A stretch of 64,000 nt of DNA, from assembly GCF_001592005.1 (NCBI RefSeq), contig NZ_BCVZ01000010.1, forward strand, positions 1 to 64,000, given 5' to 3'. Shown piece after piece: positions 53,147 to 61,291 of the stretch (its first letter is position 1; each line of letters starts with the position of its first letter). The DNA comes from Bacillus sonorensis NBRC 101234 = KCTC 13918 (GTDB taxonomy: Bacteria; Bacillota; Bacilli; Bacillales; Bacillaceae). Below the pieces are notes generated by a model, which was not told the DNA's origin, searched no databases, and saw nothing but the letters and a program-made list of their open reading frames with translations. The translations under genes and the position numbers were made by a program.

Positions 53147-54781
53147 TTAATGCTTTTCTATTCCTAAAACAGCTTCAGCGATATTGACGGCATGGTCTCC
53201 GATTCTTTCGAGGTTGCTGGTGATGTCGACGAACACAACGCCGGCTTGTCCGGTGCATAACCCCTCATTCAAGCGAAGAATATGCTTTTTGCGCAGCTTG
53301 CGCTCCATTTTGTCAATTTGATTCTCTTTCTCGATCACGCGTCTTGCTGCTTCTTCATTCTTTTCTCCCAAGGCGTCAATGGATTCCTTGACGGTCGAAA
53401 TCGTCAAATCAAGCATTTCCATTAAATCGGCCATCGCCTCTTCTGAAAGCTTGACCCTGTTTGATTGCTGATACTCGCCAAGCTCCACCAGGTTTTCAAA
53501 GTGATCGCCGATCCTTTCGATATCCCTGACGGTGTCCATGAACATATGATGCTCTTCAGATTCCTGCTCAGAAAGCGTCGTACCTGACAGCTCAATCAAA
53601 TAATCCGTAATCTTGCGGTCAAGATTGTTAATGGCATCTTCAATCTGAAAAGCGCTTTGCGCATGCTTCGGCTGTTTTGTGCTGTAAAATTGTTTTGTCT
53701 CCTCAAGTCCTTTTACCGCAAACTCTCCCATGCGCAAAATTTCTTCTTTCGCCTGGCCGAGGGCGATTGAAGGAGACTGCTGGATGAAGAGCGGATCAAG
53801 ATGTGTCGCTTTATAGTCCAATACCGAATCCTTGCCCGGAATCAGCTTTGTGACAATTAAAGCCAGCAGCCCGACAAACGGAAGCTGAATCAGCGTATTT
53901 GTCGTGTTGAAAATGCCGTGGGCAAACGCAATCACCATCTTAGGATCAAGCCCAAGCGAAGATTGAAGCATTAAAATGAATGACGTGAACGGCTTAAGCA
54001 AAATTAAGAAAATCGCCGTCCCGATAATATTAAATAATACGTGTACAGCCGCCGCCCGTTTTGCGGCGACAGATGCGCCGAGAGACGCCAATACAGCGGT
54101 GATCGTCGTGCCGATATTATCGCCAAACAATACTGGCAGCGCCCCATTTAAATCGATTAATGAATCGGCAAACAATCCTTGCAGAATACCGATGGTTGCA
54201 CTTGAACTTTGGACGAGAACCGTGAAAAGAGTACCGACAAGCACGCCAAGAATAGGATTTGTGCTCATGCTGACGGTTAAATCATGAAAGGCTTCAACCG
54301 TCCTGAGGGGCTTCATCCCGCTGCTCATCAATTCCAAACCGTAGAAGAGCGCACCGAAACCAAACAGCACTTGTCCGAGATTCTGCAATTTTTTGTTTTT
54401 AAAGAAAAACAGCATAAATGCTCCGATGGCGATAATCGGCAAAGCATATGCACCAACGTCAAAACCGATGATAAACGCGGTAATCGTCGTTCCGATATTC
54501 GCGCCCATGATCACTCCGATCGCCTGACGAAGAGTCATAAATCCGGCGCTGACGAGACCCACGGTAATTACGGTCGTTCCTGAACTGCTTTGAATTAAAG
54601 CTGTCACGATAATCCCCGCCAAAACACCCATCAGAGGGTTGCTTGTAAACCGATCCAAAATATCTCTCAGTTTATCTCCGGCGGATTTCTGAAGACCGTC
54701 TCCCATGAACTTAATCCCAAGCAAGAAAATACCGAGTCCACCGATAAATTCAAACAGCAATTGCTGTACATCTATTTCCAA
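53147..54781 (-). CDS. Na/phosphate cotransporter with PhoU-like domain
   Basis: 544 residues: two Na/Pi-cotransporter repeats with QSSSGTTVITVGLV and QSSSATIGILQGL (about 65-80 and 178-192), and a C-terminal PhoU-like helical domain (about 340-540; DTVRDIERIGDHFENL, ITSNLERIGDHAVNIAE). It starts at TTG 54781 with GGAGG 8-9 nt upstream. A promoter and two Pho-box pairs lie upstream, so phosphate-starvation control is likely. Confidence 0.88.
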   Translation of the reverse strand: MEIDVQQLLFEFIGGLGIFLLGIKFMGDGLQKSAGDKLRDILDRFTSNPLMGVLAGIIVTALIQSSSGTTVITVGLVSAGFMTLRQAIGVIMGANIGTTITAFIIGFDVGAYALPIIAIGAFMLFFFKNKKLQNLGQVLFGFGALFYGLELMSSGMKPLRTVEAFHDLTVSMSTNPILGVLVGTLFTVLVQSSSATIGILQGLFADSLIDLNGALPVLFGDNIGTTITAVLASLGASVAAKRAAAVHVLFNIIGTAIFLILLKPFTSFILMLQSSLGLDPKMVIAFAHGIFNTTNTLIQLPFVGLLALIVTKLIPGKDSVLDYKATHLDPLFIQQSPSIALGQAKEEILRMGEFAVKGLEETKQFYSTKQPKHAQSAFQIEDAINNLDRKITDYLIELSGTTLSEQESEEHHMFMDTVRDIERIGDHFENLVELGEYQQSNRVKLSEEAMADLMEMLDLTISTVKESIDALGEKNEEAARRVIEKENQIDKMERKLRKKHILRLNEGLCTGQAGVVFVDITSNLERIGDHAVNIAEAVLGIEKH

Positions 54782-54825
54782 GGTTTTGCCCTCCTATATC
54801 GACAAAAATCTACAAACACCTTACG

Positions 54826-54854
54826 ATTATGATGGAGGATAAAGCTTATGTAAA
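54826..54854 (-). promoter_or_regulatory. Promoter of the Na/Pi cotransporter gene
   Basis: -35 TTTACA (54854-54849), 17 bp, -10 CATAAT (54831-54826). Confidence 0.6.
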
Positions 54855-54870
54855 CGATTCAAATTGAACA

Positions 54871-54918
54871 TTTACAATAACTTAACATTGGCGGCTTCGG
54901 ATTTACAATTCCTTAACA
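54871..54918. promoter_or_regulatory. Two Pho-box pairs
   Basis: On the + strand TTTACA-N5-TTAACA occurs twice (54871-54887 and 54902-54918), an exact fit to the PhoP dimer-site pattern TTHACA-N5-TTHACA. They lie 17-64 bp upstream of the -35 of the Na/Pi cotransporter gene, and also upstream of the DUF1648 gene on the other strand. Confidence 0.7.
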
Positions 54919-55095
54919 TTACCGATTAAATTGATCATTTGTTCTTGCTTTTTGTCAGGGAAGAAGCTGATTTTGGCCTATCAATCCCCTTGGCTGTGAA
55001 TAAGATTCTGAAAGGTGCGTCAATCTTCCATGCGCTTGAAAACAGACCGAACTTTTTCAAGATTGATCCGTATAAAAAAGGAAGGAGGGAGCAAG

Positions 55096-55599
55096 ATGTC
55101 ATATTCATCAGGCGAAAATGCAAAAATTAAGAAGACAACAAGCGAAAAGGTCTGGAACACGCTGGGCTATCTATTTTACTTCGGGTCGATTATCTTTTTA
55201 GTCTCGATGTGGAGCAAGCTTCCCGAAAAAGTGCCCGTCCATTCTAATGTACTCGGTGAAACAGACCGCTGGGGATCAAAATGGGAACTCATCATCCTGC
55301 CCGGTATTGGAATACTCATCATCTTATTCATGTCGCTGTTGGAAAAGCATCCTGAAATATACAATTATCCTAAACGGTTCAATGAGGCAAACGCTGAACG
55401 CTTTTATTTACATAGCCGAAAACTGGTCAATCAGCTTAAAAACCTCTGTCTCATTATATTCGCTCTTATTTTATTCGAATCTGTATCGATTGCTCTTGGC
55501 TGGGGAAACGGTTTTGGCAAATGGTTTCTGCCGATTGCGGTATGTGCCGCGGGCTTTCTTGTTGTGTCCAGCCTGATCAAACAAAAAAAGATACATTAG
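55096..55599 (+). CDS. DUF1648-type membrane protein
   Basis: 167 residues with four predicted membrane helices; PEKVPVHSNVLGETDRWGSK is the DUF1648 signature found in SdpI-like immunity proteins and other membrane proteins. AAGGAGGGAG SD at ATG 55096; the longer frame has none. Function unknown. Confidence 0.75.
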   Translation: MSYSSGENAKIKKTTSEKVWNTLGYLFYFGSIIFLVSMWSKLPEKVPVHSNVLGETDRWGSKWELIILPGIGILIILFMSLLEKHPEIYNYPKRFNEANAERFYLHSRKLVNQLKNLCLIIFALILFESVSIALGWGNGFGKWFLPIAVCAAGFLVVSSLIKQKKIH

Positions 55600-55838
55600 T
55601 TTGAAATAGGCCCGTTTAGACAGGGCCTTTGAGGCTTCGGCTATATGTTCTGTGCTTTTATTTTACATATCGGCTTTCCTTCAATATTTATGTTGTCCCC
55701 TGTTTTCAGCCCGTTTGGCAAATCCGCCGCCCGGGGTTCGTTCAAAGTTGATTTCCACCTGTATCGCCGTTTCCCGACATCTCGAAGACAATGCCCGATA
55801 TGTAAACACCGGGTATTCTGGCGTGGAAACGGACCTTC
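55600..55838. other. Intergenic region without a supported gene
   Basis: Small overlapping frames on both strands (about 55645-55881) carry no SD or recognisable motif. May be a relic. Confidence 0.35.
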
Positions 55839-55905
55839 TTGTCAATTTCACCATGATAGAGTAAGATGTACTTGTTTATAAACAGTCGACCGAATACCGT
55901 CGACT
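55839..55905 (+). promoter_or_regulatory. Promoter and palindromic operator of the TSUP gene
   Basis: -35 TTGTCA (55839-55844), 17 bp, -10 TAAGAT (55862-55867). About 20 bp downstream stands AGTCGAC-N8-GTCGACT (55884-55905), a perfect 7-bp inverted repeat that is a candidate binding site for the GntR regulator encoded downstream. Confidence 0.5.
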
Positions 55906-55945
55906 ATTTGACAATTTGAAAAACAGGTATTCATGGAGGAGTCGT

Positions 55946-56683
55946 ATGTCTATTATTTTCGTTATGTTTTTGCTTGGCCTTTTGCTCGGCTTTGTCGGCG
56001 CGGGCGGGGCCGGGTTTGTCATCGCACTGTTAACCATGCTGTTTCACATTCCGATTCATACAGCTTTGGGGACATCGCTGGCCGGAATGGCCTTTACCAG
56101 TTTATCAGGCACGTTCAGCCACTTTCGGGAAGGCAATATCAAACTGAAAATCGGCTTAACTGTCGGCTGTTTCGCGGCGGCGGGGTCCTTTTTCGGAGCC
56201 AAGCTGACCTCCCTGATCCCTGCAAGCTCATTGCATTACATGACCGCGGGTATGTTATTTTTATCAGCCATTTTGATTTTAATCAGGTTATTCTTTTTAA
56301 AAGAAAATGCAAAGGATCAAGACATGAACCTGCGCTTTTGGATAAAAGCCAGTGTATTGGGAATCGTGGCCGGCATTCTGTCCGGAACGTTCGGAATCGG
56401 CTCCGCCCCTTTCATTCAAATTGGTTTGATGATGTTTTTGAACTTATCGATCCGCCATTCAGTCGGGACGACCATGCTCGTCATTATCCCCCTCTCATTG
56501 GGCGGCGGGATCGGCTATATTTCAGAAGGATTTGTCGATTATCTTCTATTAATCAAAATCCTGATCGGCACGATGTGCGGAGCTTATGTCGGGGCGAAAT
56601 TCACCAATATCCTGCCGAAAGTCGTATTGAAAGCGGGGTTATTTTTAACTCCTGCTGTTTCCGGCTTTATTCTTTTGTTTTAA
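55946..56683 (+). CDS. TSUP-family sulfite/organosulfur exporter
   Basis: 245 residues, about eight membrane helices in two TauE/SafE repeats (GLLLGFVGAGGAGFVIALL and GIVAGILSGTFGIGSAPFIQ). ATGGAGGAG SD at ATG 55946. TSUP proteins move sulfite, sulfonates or other small anions. It is followed by a GntR/FCD regulator 100 bp downstream, likely its controller. Confidence 0.85.
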   Translation: MSIIFVMFLLGLLLGFVGAGGAGFVIALLTMLFHIPIHTALGTSLAGMAFTSLSGTFSHFREGNIKLKIGLTVGCFAAAGSFFGAKLTSLIPASSLHYMTAGMLFLSAILILIRLFFLKENAKDQDMNLRFWIKASVLGIVAGILSGTFGIGSAPFIQIGLMMFLNLSIRHSVGTTMLVIIPLSLGGGIGYISEGFVDYLLLIKILIGTMCGAYVGAKFTNILPKVVLKAGLFLTPAVSGFILLF

Positions 56684-56786
56684 ATGAACGTAAGGCGTCC
56701 GGCATGTTGGCCGGGCATTTTTAGCGGGTATGGCCGCTCCTGTGTTAAAATAAACGATATGAGAATGAATACGAGGATGAGAAAGC

Positions 56787-57449
56787 GTGATTGAAAAACC
56801 AAAACCGTTTTATGAACAATCCTACCATGCGATAAAGCGAATGATTTTTGAAGGAACATTAAAGCCTGGAGAACGAATCGCTGAAGCAAAATTAGCCAAG
56901 GAGCTCGGCGTCAGTAAAAGTCCTTTAAGAGAAGCCATTCGAGTTTTGGAAAAAGAAGGGCTTGTCGTCATTGACTCAAGAGTGAAAGTCTACAAACCGA
57001 CAATAAAAGATGTTGAAGAAATCTATTTTTGCCGGATGGCGCTTGAATCATTTGCTGCGGGATTGACGGCAAGAATTGCAACGGCGGAGGAACTGAAAAC
57101 GATCGAAGACGTTTTGCGGAAAACAGAAGAAGCCATCCTTCAATCAAAGGATCAAAGCACCATCATAGAATTAAATGATACATTTCACGACTTAATTATC
57201 CAATATACACAAAACAGTCTATTGCGGAAACAGCTCAATGATTTGGAAGGGTTAATCTATTATTTCCGTATTTTGAATTTTGAAGGAGAAAAACGGGCTG
57301 AAGCCATTTTGGAGCAGCATCGGGAAATCTTTCACCATATGAAACAAAGAGATGACGAGCAGGCATCAAAAGCGATGGTGAACCACCTTCAGCTTGATCT
57401 CGATCACTTAGTCGGAGTGTTGTCTCATCGATGTGAAGATAACTCATAA
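56787..57449 (+). CDS. GntR-family regulator with FCD domain
   Basis: 220 residues: winged helix (YHAIKRMIFEGTLKPGERI ... VSKSPLREAIRVLEKEGLV, about 10-70) and FCD domain (about 80-210) with metal-binding-type Asp/His residues (LNDTFHDLII, EQHREIFH). GTG start with GAGGATGAG upstream. Probably regulates the TSUP gene through the palindrome at 55884-55905. Confidence 0.85.
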   Translation: MIEKPKPFYEQSYHAIKRMIFEGTLKPGERIAEAKLAKELGVSKSPLREAIRVLEKEGLVVIDSRVKVYKPTIKDVEEIYFCRMALESFAAGLTARIATAEELKTIEDVLRKTEEAILQSKDQSTIIELNDTFHDLIIQYTQNSLLRKQLNDLEGLIYYFRILNFEGEKRAEAILEQHREIFHHMKQRDDEQASKAMVNHLQLDLDHLVGVLSHRCEDNS

Positions 57450-57451
57450 CA

Positions 57452-57483
57452 AGGGCGGCCTTTCTTACGGCCGCCCCCCATTT
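57452..57483 (+). terminator. Terminator of the GntR gene
   Basis: GGGCGGCC / GGCCGCCC stem with an 8-nt loop followed by CCCATTTTT. Confidence 0.8.
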
Positions 57484-58101
57484 TTAATAGAAAGAAACAA
57501 ATTCATTCACCGGCTTGCGATATCCTCTCAAGCGGCGGCTGCTTTCTTTTTCTTTGCCGATTGTCATCATGAGGACGATTTCATGTGTATCCGGAATCTT
57601 CAGCAGATCGCGAACTTGATCGCTGTCAAATCCTATCATCGGGCATGTGTCCCATCCCCGGTTCTTGGCGGCGAGCATAAACATCATCGCGGAAAGAGAA
57701 GCATTGCGAATCGCCTCTTCCTTCATGAATTGTTCCCCGCGAGACTCATAAAAATGGGTATTGTTTTCGATCATTTCCTGCAGCTCAAAGTCCTTAATGA
57801 TTCCCAAATCCCTCATGCCTTCGTTGATTTTTTCCGTTTGCCGGTAGGCGTAGCGGTCTCCCGTCACTAAAATCACGGCAGAAGCTGAATGCACTTTATA
57901 TTGGCCGTATGCAGCTTCCCTTACCTTTTCTTTTAAATCCTTATCCAATACCACTTTATACTCTGCGTGCTGTAAATTGAACGCCGAAGGCGCAAGCTTG
58001 ATATCTTCAAAGATAAGCTCCAAATCTTTCACCGTTATTTGAACATCTTCCAGAAAATTATTTGCGGAGTGACGCGTTTCAATAAGCTCGTTAAATTCCA
58101 T
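57484..58101 (-). CDS. NAD(P)H nitroreductase family protein
   Basis: 205 residues with nitroreductase features: ETRHSANNF (FMN phosphate contact), APSAFNLQ and the C-terminal GYRKPVNEF. Similar in size to B. subtilis YodC/MhqN-type enzymes that reduce quinones or nitroaromatics. ATG 58101 with TGGAG upstream, preferred to the ATG six codons earlier. Confidence 0.85.
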   Translation of the reverse strand: MEFNELIETRHSANNFLEDVQITVKDLELIFEDIKLAPSAFNLQHAEYKVVLDKDLKEKVREAAYGQYKVHSASAVILVTGDRYAYRQTEKINEGMRDLGIIKDFELQEMIENNTHFYESRGEQFMKEEAIRNASLSAMMFMLAAKNRGWDTCPMIGFDSDQVRDLLKIPDTHEIVLMMTIGKEKESSRRLRGYRKPVNEFVSFY

Positions 58102-58235
58102 TCTCAAAACTCCATTCATCTATACTTTTCCAAGCGGATTCCTTACTTATATGATCGGCGACAGGCTCCTTATTGTTTAGAGGCGCCCACTTCGCTCTTA
58201 TGATACGATGATGGAAGATGAGGTGAACTCCGAAC

Positions 58236-58775
58236 ATGGACATAACAATTAGGAAAATGACATGCGAAGATCTAGGCCGGCTGCCCGAAATCGATGACAG
58301 TTTTATCGTAGACTCGATTCTTCTTCTAACGCTTGAGGGAAATAGAATCCGCTATTCTGTGAAGCCGATCCAAAGCTGCGAAAAAAGCTACACGGATGAG
58401 TCAGAGCCCGCCGATTACTCCGCATATCTCGACAACCCCGATCAAGCCGTTTATTTAGCGTTTTTCGACAATCAGCCCGCAGGACAAGTCGCGGTCAGGC
58501 GCTATTGGAATGAATATGCCTATATTGAGGACATCAAGGTCGATCCAAAGTTTAGACGGCATGGAATCGGGCGGAAATTAATTGAACAAGTCAAACGCTG
58601 GGCGCAGGAAAAGGGCCTTGCTGGGATCACGCTGGAAACGCAAAACAACAATGTGAAGGCGTGCCGATTTTATGAAAGCTGCGGATTTGAAATCGGCGGA
58701 TTTGATCTATTCTTGTATAAAGGCATTGATCAGCACAAAGATGAAATTGCACTTTACTGGTATTTAACGTTTTGA
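58236..58775 (+). CDS. satA: Streptothricin-acetyltransferase-like GNAT protein
   Basis: 179 residues. GNAT fold with acetyl-CoA loop VDPKFRRHGIGRKLIEQ and the Sat-type segments AYIEDIKVD, ITLETQNNNVKACRFYESCGF and LYKGIDQHKDEIALYWYL. Matches my memory of Bacillus SatA (YyaR), which acetylates the beta-lysine of streptothricin. Single gene; the SD is weak (GATGAGGTGAACTCCGAAC). Symbol assigned by resemblance. Confidence 0.75.
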   Translation: MDITIRKMTCEDLGRLPEIDDSFIVDSILLLTLEGNRIRYSVKPIQSCEKSYTDESEPADYSAYLDNPDQAVYLAFFDNQPAGQVAVRRYWNEYAYIEDIKVDPKFRRHGIGRKLIEQVKRWAQEKGLAGITLETQNNNVKACRFYESCGFEIGGFDLFLYKGIDQHKDEIALYWYLTF

Positions 58776-58845
58776 GTCTAAAAAGGAGTGATGAACACTT
58801 ATTGTCCATCACTCTCATGCTATGTGTGAAAGGAGGAAGAAAAAG

Positions 58846-59607
58846 ATGAAAAAGAATGCAGGGACAGAAGAAGCGATAAAAAGATGGGATCGATTTGCCG
58901 ATGCATATGCCGCAAACCATACCGAGCAAGGAGACAAAGAAGTGTTCTTAAACCCCGCTATATTTTCTCTCATTGATTCGGTAAAGAATAAAAAAGTCTT
59001 AGATGCAGGTTGCGGCGAAGGGTATTTAAGCAGAATGCTGGCCAAGTCCGGGGCATCTGTGACAGCAGTCGATTATTCGCCAAGAATGATAGAAATCGCC
59101 ATGGACAGAACCCCACACGACTTATCCATTCATTATAGACAGGGCAATTGTGAGGACTTGCATTTTTTAGAAGATAACAGCTTTGATTTGATCGTGTCCA
59201 ACATGGTGATTCAAGACCTCGCCGATTATGAACAAGCCTTTCAAGAAATGCATCGCTTACTCGCGGCTGGGGGCTGTTTTATTTTTTCGATTTTACACCC
59301 TTGTTTTGTGACTCCTGAAAGCGGCTGGGAGAAAACACACGACGGCAAAAAGCTGCATTGGAATGTAGATCAGTATTTTTATGAAGGGGTGTACGAACAA
59401 AAGCTTGGCGATCAGGAAAACATGCTGTTCTTCCATCGAACATTGACAAGCTACATTAATACGATCAACAAAACAGGCTTCCATATAGAAAGCGTCTTGG
59501 AACCAAAGCCCTCAAAAGAAATGCTAAAAAAATACCCTTCATTTGAAGAGGATCTGAGATGCCCTGATTTTATTGTTTTTAAATTAAGAAACCTAACAAA
59601 CTTTTAA
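58846..59607 (+). CDS. Class I SAM-dependent methyltransferase
   Basis: 253 residues: AdoMet motif KKVLDAGCGEGYLSRML (about 44-60), VDYSPRMIEIA, and DLIVSNMVIQDLADYE. Ubiquinone/menaquinone-type small-molecule methyltransferase family. AAAGGAGGA SD at ATG 58846. Substrate unknown. Confidence 0.85.
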   Translation: MKKNAGTEEAIKRWDRFADAYAANHTEQGDKEVFLNPAIFSLIDSVKNKKVLDAGCGEGYLSRMLAKSGASVTAVDYSPRMIEIAMDRTPHDLSIHYRQGNCEDLHFLEDNSFDLIVSNMVIQDLADYEQAFQEMHRLLAAGGCFIFSILHPCFVTPESGWEKTHDGKKLHWNVDQYFYEGVYEQKLGDQENMLFFHRTLTSYINTINKTGFHIESVLEPKPSKEMLKKYPSFEEDLRCPDFIVFKLRNLTNF

Positions 59608-59630
59608 AGCAGGCGGCTTCGCCTGCTTCA
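59607..59630 (+). terminator. Hairpin after the methyltransferase gene
   Basis: AAGCAGGC / GCCTGCTT with a 6-nt loop; only a loose T tract follows. Confidence 0.55.
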
Positions 59631-59636
59631 TGAACG

Positions 59637-59792
59637 TTATTTTTCTTTTACCAACTTGATAAACAGGAATAATACGACGATTACAATGCAATAGTTTAAA
59701 GGATTTTCAAAAATATTCAGATTCAAAGCGATTTGCAATAAAATCCACAAAATGAAAATGACAATTATAGAAGGCAATATTAATCTATTCAT
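59637..59792 (-). CDS. 51-residue hydrophobic membrane protein, possible immunity partner
   Basis: A small ORF with SD AAAAGGTGATG: begins MNRLILPSIIVIF and ends IKLVKEK, with two membrane helices (about 5-25 and 33-48) and a single Cys35. It lies 46 bp downstream of the bacteriocin-like precursor on the same strand. Size, hydrophobicity and position fit a small immunity or accessory protein. Not recognised by family. Confidence 0.55.
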   Translation of the reverse strand: MNRLILPSIIVIFILWILLQIALNLNIFENPLNYCIVIVVLFLFIKLVKEK

Positions 59793-59838
59793 CTGACATC
59801 ACCTTTTAACATACTAGATTAAACTGTACTTCCCCTTG

Positions 59839-60366
59839 TTAAAAACAAGATGCTGCAGCACCCGTTAGTCCTCCGCCAACACCGCCAACAATGGTACCGA
59901 CAAGACCAGCACTAACCGTTCCGACAACAGGAATTGTTACTGTTCCAACAGCTGCTCCTGCTAATCCTCCTGTACCGGCACCCGTAACCGCTCCCCCGGA
60001 TGTGCCAAGGATACATTTTGCAACTGATTGAGTGTGAAACATATTGCCGCTGTTGTTTTTAATCACCTTTACTAATAGGCCATTGCCGGTTTTTTCATAA
60101 TCTAAATCCACCGGATGATGATGTTTATCTACAGTACTCGTCGGCAAAGTCTCTCTTTCCCCAGTAACACTATCAATTATTGTTGCTTCTCCTTTTGAAT
60201 TTATCATAGCCTCAGCATGATCTAATGTTAATTTAAGTTCACTGTCATTAATCTTTTCAATCGTTCCTACACGTTTGGATTCTTCAGCTTGAGCCGCAGC
60301 AGTTGCATTCATAAATAGAGTCAATAACAAAGCGAAAGATACAATCAATACGATCTGCTTTTTCAT
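59839..60366 (-). CDS. SdpC-like secreted precursor of a glycine-rich hydrophobic peptide (bacteriocin candidate)
   Basis: 175 residues. Sec signal peptide (1 to about 26, ending TAAAQA), a hydrophilic middle (27-112), and a C-terminal block 115-175 that is strongly hydrophobic and Gly-rich (about 20 Gly) and bounded by Cys118 (KCILG) and Cys174 (SCF, the last residue but one). The plan (secreted pro-protein whose hydrophobic C-terminal piece carries two Cys) resembles SdpC of B. subtilis and class II bacteriocins; no direct sequence match is claimed. AGGAG SD at ATG 60366. Confidence 0.6.
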   Translation of the reverse strand: MKKQIVLIVSFALLLTLFMNATAAAQAEESKRVGTIEKINDSELKLTLDHAEAMINSKGEATIIDSVTGERETLPTSTVDKHHHPVDLDYEKTGNGLLVKVIKNNSGNMFHTQSVAKCILGTSGGAVTGAGTGGLAGAAVGTVTIPVVGTVSAGLVGTIVGGVGGGLTGAAASCF

Positions 60367-60405
60367 GGATAGGCTCCTTTCTAATATAGAAACACAATTT
60401 AACAT

Positions 60406-60772
60406 AAACGATACATTGTTTCCATAGAATCCCGGAAGAAAAATGGAAAAACAAATAAAATAAGCCTATTTTAGTAGAGAGAGTTTCCATTTTAACAAAA
60501 CTTTTGTGCTGTTTTTATGTAAAAATTTATTGTTTTGAAGTATAATGGCCTATCATCCTATGAGGTAAAGATGGCTTAAAATGCATTCGAAAAAGCAACG
60601 CGCGAAAAACAAGCCCGTCCTTATCAACATCGGCTGCTTGGACAACATGACAAGAAAAACCAGAATACATAACTAGCGGTAAATGCGGAAAAAGAAAAAG
60701 ACGACTTAAACACCTAGTCCAAAATATCAATTGTCGATTATATTGAATTAAACTGAAAAAAGGGGGGATCAA
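60406..60772. other. Intergenic region between divergent genes
   Basis: Holds promoters for the precursor (-) and the DUF6944 gene (+), not resolved. A 31-codon frame (60581-60676) has no convincing SD and is not called. Confidence 0.4.
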
Positions 60773-61087
60773 ATGAAAAAACAAGAATTAGAAGAATTAA
60801 TTGATGAACTAAATGCAATAAGCTCATGGATACAAGCTTACGGGTCCTATCTTCAAGCCATTGGGCAAACGAAATATTTATCGAAAGAAGAAAAAGACAA
60901 AAAAGAAGGAATTGAATTACAGAAATCGGGCAATATGATCCAAGCCATAGCGAATTCAATTCAGGCTGCTTTGGCCGAAATACAAGGCAAGATTGCAAAA
61001 GATAAAAAAGGAGTCAATTTAGAAGCCTTAGGTCCGCTCATCCAATCAATTGGAAATGTGATTGAAGTTGTTGCCGAAAACGATTGA
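60773..61087 (+). CDS. DUF6944-like repetitive helical protein
   Basis: 104 residues, wholly helical, with repeated IQAxGxxLQAIG-like units (SSWIQAYGSYLQAIGQT, GNMIQAIANSIQAALAE, GPLIQSIGNVIEVVAE). Recognised as the DUF6944 repetitive family of bacilli; function unknown. SD AAAAAAGGGGGG upstream. No signal peptide. It neighbours the bacteriocin-like unit divergently. Confidence 0.75.
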   Translation: MKKQELEELIDELNAISSWIQAYGSYLQAIGQTKYLSKEEKDKKEGIELQKSGNMIQAIANSIQAALAEIQGKIAKDKKGVNLEALGPLIQSIGNVIEVVAEND

Positions 61088-61291
61088 GCATCTTTGCATC
61101 TCATTCACGATACCTGATTCCGTTCACCCTGAATACCTCTGATACCCCCCGCCTGCACAATTTAAGGACATGTTGATTGCCTCATTCGCAAGATTCCGGA
61201 GATTACTATACAGCAGCAGTCAGCACATGTATGTTTGTTAAAACAACCGAGTGATATAATGAAAAAAATACGACTGAAGGAGATAAAAGCT

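Noticed and set aside
54939..55130. 63-codon + strand frame overlapping the DUF1648 start
   Set aside because: No SD, and it overlaps the well-supported start of the DUF1648 gene in another frame.
55645..55881. Two overlapping + strand frames and a minus frame
   Set aside because: No SD or motif; possibly a relic but not assignable.
60581..60676. 31-codon ORF (begins MHSKKQRAKNK)
   Set aside because: The upstream sequence has no SD at a usable distance and no conserved partner is visible; too weak to call.
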